DNA from: Phycisphaerales bacterium
Lineage (GTDB): Bacteria; Planctomycetota; Phycisphaerae; Phycisphaerales; SM1A02
DNA: 5,611 bases
Reading direction: 5' to 3'
Assembly: GCA_003520025.1 (NCBI GenBank)
Contig: DOVP01000126.1
Coordinates: 1-5,611 of the forward strand
Below, one piece after another: positions 1-5,611 of the stretch (the stretch's first letter is position 1; each line of letters begins with the position of its first letter). The notes below the pieces were generated by a model. It ran no database searches. It was not told the DNA's origin and worked only from the letters and a program-made list of their open reading frames with translations. Position numbers and translations under genes: made by a program.

Positions 1-587
1 CCGCGGTCGACAGCGGTACTGGTGCAGTTGCCACACCGATCATGTGAGGCCGAGTTTGGCCATGTGGTGTAGCGGCTGCGAACGCAGGGTTCGTTACAGG
101 GGCTCTGCACCGGCATTCTCGCAGCGGCAGGCAGTGAGCCGCCACAATCAACACAAGCTCCAATATCAACCGTCGATTCGATGGCCTGTGTCGTTGTTCC
201 AAGGCTGCGAGGTCGGAGTCGTTGTCTCACCTGATCGTAGACATCGTTTCGAGCACTCTGCACAGCATCACGTTCGTCCATCACCGTGTATCCAACGCGA
301 TTGGGAGAAGTTCGTCTGTGCTGATCATGCCCCCACTCACCGTCCGCGAGATGATCACGGTGGTAATCCGGCGTGTGACTGCGACCGATGAAGAAAACAC
401 GATCCTCGGCCATTGGAACATGGCCTTGCACCCAATCAGGCGCAGCGGGAGTTGAGGGCTTTGATACCAGCGCCTGCTCTTGGTGCACTCGCCAGTTCGA
501 ACCGCAACCTGTCATCGAAGCCAAACTTCCAATCGCTGCCGCAGCGATGACGCCGCCAATCAAACCGCGTATTCGTGTCTGTGTCAC
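1..587 (-). CDS. Putative cysteine-rich lipoprotein, function unknown (partial, 3' end outside window)
   Basis: I do not recognise this protein. The frame stays open for 195 codons from a GTG at 587-585 to the left edge. The next in-frame codon upstream that matters is a TAA at 629-627, and no other start lies between, so GTG 587 is the only plausible start; AGGAGAG lies 8 nt before it. Residues 1-27 look like a lipoprotein signal: Arg5 and Arg7, a hydrophobic stretch at about 9-23, then Met-Thr-Gly-Cys28 as a slightly non-standard lipobox. Gly29 at +2 would not retain it in the inner membrane under the E. coli rule. A polar Pro-rich linker (about 41-52) follows, then a VFFIGRS segment (64-70) and a charged, probably helical region (about 102-126). 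That helix loosely recalls envelope lipoproteins of the LPP20 type, which is a weak inference. The visible C-terminal part has three close cysteine pairs: C145/C148, C164/C168 and C185/C188. It could be a metal-binding or disulfide-bonded surface domain. Reality of the gene is fairly sure; function is not. Confidence 0.72.
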   Translation of the reverse strand, partial: MTQTRIRGLIGGVIAAAAIGSLASMTGCGSNWRVHQEQALVSKPSTPAAPDWVQGHVPMAEDRVFFIGRSHTPDYHRDHLADGEWGHDQHRRTSPNRVGYTVMDERDAVQSARNDVYDQVRQRLRPRSLGTTTQAIESTVDIGACVDCGGSLPAAARMPVQSPCNEPCVRSRYTTWPNSASHDRCGNCTSTAVDR

Positions 588-776
588 GTTGTCTACTCTC
601 CTGTTCGAGGGTGCCCCACCGGGTCCTTAATCAAGTCATTTCTACGAGCCAGCCCCGCCATGGCGCGGATACCAGCGTCAATATGTGAACGCGGCAGCAT
701 ATCAGAAGCGAGGCAGGCCATCGACTGCCCACAGGCCCCTAGGGTCCGTCGCCACAAGTCCCTGTCTTGTAACCAC
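588..776. other. Intergenic gap between dehydrogenase and lipoprotein genes
   Basis: This 189-bp gap would carry the 5' leader of the lipoprotein gene. I found no convincing sigma70-type promoter: a TTGACG on the minus strand (681-676) has no matching -10 about 17 nt downstream, and a TATGCT-like hexamer near 702-697 has only a 3/6 match at its -35 position. There is no terminator with a T run. Weak structures are a 5-bp stem with a 7-nt loop at 754-770 (ACAAG/CTTGT), just after the dehydrogenase stop, and an 8-bp palindrome CCCTAGGG at 737-744. Whether the lipoprotein gene has its own promoter or is read through from upstream cannot be decided from the sequence. Confidence 0.6.
596..602 (-). 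promoter_or_regulatory. Ribosome binding site of the lipoprotein gene
   Basis: AGGAGAG on the minus strand ends 8 nt before the GTG at 587. It matches the anti-Shine-Dalgarno well and is the main reason to accept a GTG start here. Confidence 0.7.
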
Positions 777-1718
777 TTACTGGTCAGCTTCGATGGCGTG
801 CCAAACACCTTGGACGACCCACGACATGGCCCGTTGGGCGGCAGCAGTACGAGAGGCGGCGTGGGGCAACAAACACGCATTGGGAAGGCCCACCAGTGGA
901 TCATCGGCCGAGACCGGCTCGCTCTCATGGACATCAAGAACAGCGGAGGCGTCGGGGTTGTCGCAAAGCATCGCGGCCAACGCTTCGCCGTCAACGACGA
1001 ATCCTCGGGATGTGTTGATGAGCAGCACGGTTGGAAGCAGATTCGAGAGCCGATCGCCGCCCAAGAAATGCCTGTTGCCCGCTCGGCCATCAACGTGAAT
1101 TGTCAGGACGTCGCTGGTCCGAAGAAGTGTGTCCAGATCGACGGATGCTGCGCCGAATCGGTGTTCGGATGGGATCTGTTCAATATCGTGATACTGCACG
1201 CTAAATCCGATCGCGGTCGCTACTTCCGCCACCCGCTTGCCGATCGCGCCGAGGCCGAGAATTCCCAGAAGACACTCGCTCATCTGCCGCGGTGCGATGG
1301 CATTTTGGCGGGCGATTGCCCATTCCTCCGACGTGAAGCCGCGGTCGATCTTCGGTGGCAGCGGCCGTAGGTGGGTGCTCAGAATCGACATCACGTATTC
1401 GACAACCGCTTGTCGATTTGCATGCGGCGCGTTGACAACCTCGATGTCTCGCTCACGGCAAGCGTCAACATCGATGTTGTCCAGTCCAGTTCCAGCGCGG
1501 CCGACGACGCGAAGGCCCGGACCGCGGTCAAGCAGTGCTCGATTGACCTCGGTGTAGGTGCGAACGATCAGCCCGGTAGCCACCGAAAGCGCCTGATTGA
1601 ACCCGGGATCATCCGCCGCAATCTGTTGGACCACCGCCCGTTCCGAAAGCCAGTCGATGGCCTCCTGTGACAGGAACTCGGTCACGATGATTCGCTGCTC
1701 AGAGGCCATAAACGCCAA
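777..1718 (-). CDS. D-2-hydroxyacid dehydrogenase, phosphoglycerate dehydrogenase-like, no ACT domain
   Basis: This 313-aa protein belongs to the D-isomer-specific 2-hydroxyacid dehydrogenases, cytosolic enzymes that interconvert a 2-hydroxyacid and a 2-ketoacid using NAD(P). The N-terminal substrate-binding part has RTYTEVN (53-59) and the SerA-like GRAGTGLDNIDVDA (73-86). The Rossmann nucleotide-binding loop is GLGAIG (155-160), and Asp178 after the next strand suggests NAD preference. The family catalytic residues appear present: Arg238 in NTSRG, Glu267 in HESEP and His286 in LLPHAAS. It ends at about the length of single-module family members and lacks the C-terminal ACT domain of E. coli SerA (about 410 aa). 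3-Phosphoglycerate is therefore possible, but glyoxylate, hydroxypyruvate or another ketoacid fits equally well. The start is probably TTG at 1718-1716, because AGGAG lies 10 nt upstream; an in-frame ATG at 1709 is the alternative, 19 nt from that site. The gene lies 21 bp downstream of the AddA-like gene, so co-transcription is likely without implying shared function. Confidence 0.9.
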   Translation of the reverse strand: MAFMASEQRIIVTEFLSQEAIDWLSERAVVQQIAADDPGFNQALSVATGLIVRTYTEVNRALLDRGPGLRVVGRAGTGLDNIDVDACRERDIEVVNAPHANRQAVVEYVMSILSTHLRPLPPKIDRGFTSEEWAIARQNAIAPRQMSECLLGILGLGAIGKRVAEVATAIGFSVQYHDIEQIPSEHRFGAASVDLDTLLRTSDVLTIHVDGRAGNRHFLGGDRLSNLLPTVLLINTSRGFVVDGEALAAMLCDNPDASAVLDVHESEPVSADDPLVGLPNACLLPHAASRTAAAQRAMSWVVQGVWHAIEADQ

Positions 1719-1728
1719 TCGTAGCAGG

Positions 1729-1733
1729 CTCCT
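1729..1733 (-). promoter_or_regulatory. Ribosome binding site supporting a TTG start of the dehydrogenase
   Basis: AGGAG on the minus strand sits in the 21-bp gap after the AddA-like stop codon. It lies 10 nt before TTG 1718 and 19 nt before ATG 1709, so spacing favours the TTG, although the ATG cannot be excluded. Confidence 0.5.
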
Positions 1734-1739
1734 GTGGCT

Positions 1740-4700
1740 CTACTGCACGAACAGCAATCCCGTCTCAATCGCTTCTGGGGGCAGGTTGTAGACAGCAGCG
1801 ATGCCCTCGGCATAGCGATCGAGTTGGGGCTGATACCACTCGGTGGCAGCCTGACGATCGGCTTGGGTTTCGACCTTGCCGGTCTTGAAATCGAGAATGG
1901 CAGCATGGGTCACCGCGCCGCTGTCGTCACGACCAAGAACAAGGCGGTCAATGCGGCCGCGGAGCATTCCGGAATCAAGTTGCACGAGGATGGGGTGCTC
2001 GGGAAGTGCCTCCAGAGTGACGGCGTTCCAAGCCTCATGTGCCCCGCGGCGGAGTGCACTGCCAACCTCCCCTGTGAGCGATTTGTGGAATCGCTCAGTC
2101 AAGGACGCTCGAAGATCGCTTCCAACGGGGCGACCGAGTTGAATGGCGGCTTCATTGAATGCACGTTCGACATCGGCTTCGCTCGGTGGACCATCATCGA
2201 GCCACGCAATAGCTCGGTACAACTCGTGCAGAATGACACCGTCACGACGCGCGCGACCGGGGAGCAGACGGAATCGCTCCTGAAACGTACCGGTGCCCTC
2301 GTGGGATGAAGGTGTTACGACCTTGGCACGATTGCCGATTGGGGCGATCCGCACCGGTGTTGGCGGTGGACTGTCCGCGGCAGCGGTGCTGTCAGCTGCT
2401 GTGGGCCAGTCGCTGTCGGTGAATTCCCAGAACGGCGTCTCGCTGCCTGGGTCGACGGTGTCGATCTTGTGATCGATGGCAGGGATGGCAGATCGCAGGA
2501 AGAGCGCCGCCGTGACGGACTTCCGCTCATCCTTCTTGGGCGGCTGAAACATCAGGTGCAGCCCCGTCCGCGGCCGAGTGATCGAGACGTACAGCAGCGA
2601 GAGAGTGTCTTCCATTTCCGCTGCATAGCCCTGATTGTGAAAGGCTTCGAGAATTGGCGCGTGAACTCGCTGCTTCTCTGGAAAGGACGGCGCAATTGCT
2701 TTGATGGGATCGAGTGGATCCTTTGACCACGGTAAGCACGGTAGTGCCCTGCCCTTCACAAGTGGTCGGTCGAGCCATGGAAGGACAACCTCGTCAAACT
2801 CCAGTCCCTTGGCGGCGTGTTGCGTCATCACCCGGACGGGCGATGGTGTTGGTTCGCCGAATCCGGTGCCTTCGATAATCGCAATGAAGTCGCCCAAACG
2901 CCGAGTGTCTGCGGTGGTCCAACTCGCCGCCAGTTCAGTCACCAGTCGCAGACCGACCTGCTCGCGAGAGTCGCACTGTTCTTCCACGCCGCGAACAAGT
3001 TCTGCTAAATATTCACCAAGACCCACGTCAGCAATTGCGGCGCGGATGGTGTTGGACACATGCTCAAGCGTCGCATCGCGGTCGCCCCACGGTAGTGTTT
3101 CGATGGCGTCGAGCCCGACTGCTTCTGCAAAGGGTGAATGCGACACGTTGAAAGCCGCCTGACGGTGCCCGGGATGATCACCGAGCCGCAGCACATCCAG
3201 CAGCACCGAAACCGCTGGAATCTCGGAAGCACCGCCTGCGCCTTCTTCGCTCACAGGCACACCGGCGCATCGGAGTCGATGGCAGAGTTCGGACACCTGG
3301 TCGTTGGTTGGGCACAACACACCAACGCCGACGCCGGCATCGTGGCGGCGTTTGATGATGGAGACCGCATGATCGAAGACCTCATCTTTGTCTTTCGAGG
3401 TCAGCCATGCCTGCACACCGCCGCGGAGTTCGGTCTTGGCCGACTCGTGGTGTGTGAAGACCCAGCGATTCCGAACCTCGGCGACCGGGCCGTCGGGATC
3501 ACCGGGCTCAAGACCCGCTTGCTTCATGATGGCCTCGGGAACGGCCTGGTGATTCTCTGCAGCGATGTTCAGGGTGGCATTGGTGTCCATGTTCTCGAAC
3601 ACGCTGTTGACGAAATCCATGATGCGTTTGGCAGATCGGAAACTCCGATGCAAGTCGGCGGTTTTGATCTGGCCTTGCCCGAGACGTTCCAGCCAATCCA
3701 AAACGGCAGGTGTGCCTCCACGCCACGCATAGATCGACTGCTTCGGATCGGCCACGACAAGCAGGTTTCTGGGGGTGTCATGAGCGCCTTGGCCAGCGAG
3801 CATCTCCTCAATTACCGGCTCGATGATGTGCGCCTGCTCCATGGACGTGTCTTGAAACTCATCGAGCGCCATGTCGCGAATCGCAGAGTCGAGTCGCCAC
3901 GCGAGTTGTTCGGCGCCGAGGTCATTGAGAATCTCGGCTCGAGCGAGACGGTCTGTGATGTCGCTGAAATCGTACATGCCGACTTCGCGTTGTCTGGACT
4001 GGTACGCATGGTCGAGTTCGCCGAGCAACTCGCGCCAAATCTTGATCTTCAGCCGAATACGGCGAACCAGATCGGCGCGGGCGTGGGATATGACTGGTCG
4101 AAGCGTCGTTTCGAAGTCGGCGGGTACAAAGTGGCCGGCGAACTTGCCGCCGCTCGCGGCCGCAACAACGATGCCCTCGGTCAGTACATCGCTCCAGAAG
4201 CCGGCGCGGATGGCCTGGATCATGCGGTCATTGGCCTTCACCCAGGCCTTCACCTCTGTGCCGGCCTTCGTCAGCGGAATCTCAAGCGTTTCAAGTGTGT
4301 TGGCGGCGGATGCCAATTTGGTGGCGGTGGCCCTCCTCGCATCACTGCAGAGCACGTCGTCGGTCAATCCGTCGATCCATTCCCATGGATCGTGGTTGTC
4401 GTTGCCAACCTGACTTCGCCGCCACAGCGGCAACAGACCCCCGCCCTTGGGACCGCCCCAGATGGTCTTGATAATGGTGCCGTGTGGCGAGCCCTTGAGT
4501 ATTTCGCCCTCGGCCTCGATCGCGAGCGTTTCAATCTCATCGGCGCCGCAGGATTCCAGCCAATCATCGATGGCCTGCCGCTGAATTGATGCAAGCGCCG
4601 GGGGGTCGGCGATGATCCAGCCTTCCGGAAAGCCCACTTCTTCCGGGAAGCCTTTGGCGAGTCGGTGGAAGATGCCATCGAGGGTGTTGATCTGGAGGCG

Positions 4701-5018
4701 ATCGAGGCACTTCACGACATCTTGCAAGACACCCTGAAGATCCTCAGCCGCAGCTGGAGGGTCAACCTTGAATGCATTCTCGTCATTGAACGCCTTCAAA
4801 GCTTTTGGATTCATGGCGCCGAGTGCCAAATGCTCCAGGATGCGATCTTGAATCTCGCCTGCGGCCTTGCGGGTGAATGTGGCAGCGAGGATGTCTGCGG
4901 CGCCAGCGTTCTGAGTCAGCCGCCGGTGCTCGATCATCCAGCCGATGACGCGGTTGGCGAGACTGTAGGTCTTCCCACATCCGGCATTGGCCGTGATGAG
5001 CGTGCCGGTGAACATCAT
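1740..5018 (-). CDS. addA: AddA-like UvrD/RecB-family helicase-nuclease (double-strand break resection)
   Basis: This complete 1092-aa protein combines a superfamily 1A helicase with a C-terminal RecB-type nuclease, as in AddA, which unwinds and trims double-strand DNA ends to load RecA. The helicase motifs run in order: Walker A at 10-17 (ANAGCGKT), Ia around 45-55 (AATFTRKAA), TLDGIFHR at 112-119, Walker B at 385-390 (LDEFQD), III at 423-434 (ADPKQSIYAWRG), IV at 456-461 (LHRSFR), V at 731-742 (MTQHAAKGLEFD) and VI at 810-817 (YVSITRPR). A Pro/Ala/Ser-rich linker (about 871-889) joins the nuclease domain, whose metal-site residues all seem present: His931, Asp1024 in GRID, Asp1043 and Lys1045 in DFKT, then Gln1065 and Tyr1069. 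It is somewhat shorter than B. subtilis AddA (about 1230 aa). The ATG at 5018 has GGAGG 7 nt upstream and overlaps the AddB-like stop by 4 bp; a second ATG follows directly. The order addB-addA is the classical one. An AdnB-like assignment is less likely, because Walker A lies at the extreme N-terminus and motifs III and V are AddA-like. Confidence 0.9.
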   Translation of the reverse strand: MMFTGTLITANAGCGKTYSLANRVIGWMIEHRRLTQNAGAADILAATFTRKAAGEIQDRILEHLALGAMNPKALKAFNDENAFKVDPPAAAEDLQGVLQDVVKCLDRLQINTLDGIFHRLAKGFPEEVGFPEGWIIADPPALASIQRQAIDDWLESCGADEIETLAIEAEGEILKGSPHGTIIKTIWGGPKGGGLLPLWRRSQVGNDNHDPWEWIDGLTDDVLCSDARRATATKLASAANTLETLEIPLTKAGTEVKAWVKANDRMIQAIRAGFWSDVLTEGIVVAAASGGKFAGHFVPADFETTLRPVISHARADLVRRIRLKIKIWRELLGELDHAYQSRQREVGMYDFSDITDRLARAEILNDLGAEQLAWRLDSAIRDMALDEFQDTSMEQAHIIEPVIEEMLAGQGAHDTPRNLLVVADPKQSIYAWRGGTPAVLDWLERLGQGQIKTADLHRSFRSAKRIMDFVNSVFENMDTNATLNIAAENHQAVPEAIMKQAGLEPGDPDGPVAEVRNRWVFTHHESAKTELRGGVQAWLTSKDKDEVFDHAVSIIKRRHDAGVGVGVLCPTNDQVSELCHRLRCAGVPVSEEGAGGASEIPAVSVLLDVLRLGDHPGHRQAAFNVSHSPFAEAVGLDAIETLPWGDRDATLEHVSNTIRAAIADVGLGEYLAELVRGVEEQCDSREQVGLRLVTELAASWTTADTRRLGDFIAIIEGTGFGEPTPSPVRVMTQHAAKGLEFDEVVLPWLDRPLVKGRALPCLPWSKDPLDPIKAIAPSFPEKQRVHAPILEAFHNQGYAAEMEDTLSLLYVSITRPRTGLHLMFQPPKKDERKSVTAALFLRSAIPAIDHKIDTVDPGSETPFWEFTDSDWPTAADSTAAADSPPPTPVRIAPIGNRAKVVTPSSHEGTGTFQERFRLLPGRARRDGVILHELYRAIAWLDDGPPSEADVERAFNEAAIQLGRPVGSDLRASLTERFHKSLTGEVGSALRRGAHEAWNAVTLEALPEHPILVQLDSGMLRGRIDRLVLGRDDSGAVTHAAILDFKTGKVETQADRQAATEWYQPQLDRYAEGIAAVYNLPPEAIETGLLFVQ
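5015..5018 (-). promoter_or_regulatory. ATGA stop/start overlap coupling the addB-like and addA genes
   Basis: The minus strand reads ATGA across these four bases, giving the ATG of the AddA-like gene and the TGA of the upstream nuclease gene. Such overlaps usually mean translational coupling, which suits two subunits of one complex. Confidence 0.85.
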
Positions 5019-5611
5019 GATGTGGCCTCCGCGGCCTTCTCAAGCAACTGCCCACTTGTAATAACGTTGATGATGTCCGCGGCGAGCGTTTCCGCATCAG
5101 CCAAGTCGGATTCGGTCCACTTGGCAATATCGATGCGGCACTTGAATGCATCCGGTGGTACCAAGATGTACCCGAGACCGTTCGCTGGAACATCGATGTC
5201 GATCGATCGCAGCAGAACGCGATACAGCGGCAACTGGAGATCGCTCCATCCCGATGCTTCGTTGCCATGCGCCGCGTCCGGCCCTTCAGCGGTGCGACCG
5301 GTTTTGTAGTCGAGTGCTTGATAGCCGTGGTCCTCGTGAATGTCCACGCGGTCAATGCGACCATTCAACCTTAGACCCGTCTTGTCGGGGAATATCACCG
5401 ACTCGAAGTCAAAGTCAAGGTACTTCTTTGGGCCAAATGACTGTTCGACCTGATGGATTCGCCAACCAAGATTGGCTCGGTCGGCCTGCACTCGAGCCAG
5501 CGCCGTCAAACGATGTCTCGCCATAGCGGCTTGCAGTCGAACACCAGGCATGGCGTGTGCGCCAAAGCGCTCGGTGACGAATATTTCGAGCGCGGCGTGC
5601 ATGTCTTTGGT
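5015..5611 (-). CDS. addB: AddB-like protein, C-terminal PD-(D/E)XK nuclease domain (partial, 5' end outside window)
   Basis: Only the last 198 residues are visible; the frame is open to the right edge, and the Met codon at 5602 is probably internal. The fragment is a RecB-family PD-(D/E)XK nuclease domain. Numbered from the first visible codon, it shows MHAALEIF with the motif His at 5, GRID with Asp87, LDYKTG with Asp101 and Lys103, and QLPLY with Gln126 and Tyr130, the usual order for a functional metal-dependent nuclease. It ends with an ordinary charged tail. In AddAB this domain cuts one strand while the AddA nuclease cuts the other. Its position directly upstream of, and overlapping with, the AddA-like gene is the main argument for AddB. 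Because the N-terminal helicase-like region is outside the window, an AdnA-type subunit or a stand-alone nuclease is not excluded. Only one cysteine (residue 158) is visible, so the C-terminal cysteine trio of the B. subtilis AddB iron-sulfur cluster is absent here. Confidence 0.8.
   Translation of the reverse strand, partial: TKDMHAALEIFVTERFGAHAMPGVRLQAAMARHRLTALARVQADRANLGWRIHQVEQSFGPKKYLDFDFESVIFPDKTGLRLNGRIDRVDIHEDHGYQALDYKTGRTAEGPDAAHGNEASGWSDLQLPLYRVLLRSIDIDVPANGLGYILVPPDAFKCRIDIAKWTESDLADAETLAADIINVITSGQLLEKAAEATS
5026..5030 (-). promoter_or_regulatory. Ribosome binding site of addA inside the upstream gene
   Basis: GGAGG on the minus strand lies 7 nt before ATG 5018, within the last codons of the upstream gene. 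It supports 5018 rather than the adjacent ATG at 5015 as the start. Confidence 0.75.

Noticed and set aside
60..125. A tRNA-like stretch with a GGTTCG core near position 88
   Set aside because: I could not pair an acceptor stem or place an anticodon loop, and the stretch lies inside the open lipoprotein frame.
731..770. Short inverted repeats after the dehydrogenase stop as a rho-independent terminator
   Set aside because: The stems are only 4-5 bp and no T run follows on the minus strand, so a terminator is not supported.
593..1093. A 166-codon minus-strand frame overlapping the dehydrogenase
   Set aside because: Most of it is an out-of-frame reading of the dehydrogenase, which has clear Rossmann and catalytic motifs. 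Only its last 35 codons lie in the gap and are discussed separately.
480..1370. A 296-codon open frame on the plus strand
   Set aside because: It crosses the lipoprotein start, the intergenic gap and most of the dehydrogenase in antisense, with no recognisable motifs and no good ribosome binding site.
1734..2309. A 191-codon plus-strand frame opposite the nuclease domain of addA
   Set aside because: It is antisense to conserved PD-(D/E)XK residues, and its translation resembles no family I know.
3138..4589. A 483-codon open frame on the plus strand, opposite addA
   Set aside because: It lies wholly antisense to a gene with all helicase motifs, shows no domain I recognise, and is expected from the codon bias of the real gene on the other strand.

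Overview
The window is a compact stretch of bacterial chromosome with every supported gene on the minus strand. Read in transcription order, from high to low coordinates, it holds four genes. The first is the C-terminal end of a PD-(D/E)XK nuclease-type protein, cut by the right edge and best read as AddB. The second is a complete 1092-aa UvrD/RecB-family helicase-nuclease, best read as AddA. The third is a complete D-2-hydroxyacid dehydrogenase of the phosphoglycerate-dehydrogenase (SerA) superfamily, without an ACT domain. The fourth is a cysteine-rich putative lipoprotein with a GTG start, cut by the left edge.

The AddB-like and AddA-like genes overlap by four bases (ATGA), with a GGAGG ribosome binding site inside the upstream gene. 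The dehydrogenase follows after 21 bp with its own AGGAG and a probable TTG start. These three genes are therefore probably one operon. A 189-bp gap with no convincing promoter or terminator separates the dehydrogenase from the lipoprotein gene, which has an AGGAGAG site 8 nt before its GTG.

AddA and AddB together form the helicase-nuclease that resects double-strand DNA ends for RecA-dependent recombination. Both nuclease domains look catalytically intact here. The dehydrogenase has no evident mechanistic link to DNA repair. The lipoprotein suggests an organism with a lipoprotein-bearing envelope, probably Gram-negative.

GC content is about 57% in two lines I counted by hand. AddAB rather than RecBCD, the non-ATG starts and the unfamiliar lipoprotein would suit a planctomycete-like lineage (for example Phycisphaerae), but that is a weak guess. 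I see no tRNA, rRNA, insertion sequence, CRISPR array, attachment site or phage gene. The window looks like ordinary housekeeping sequence; the lipoprotein is the least explained part.
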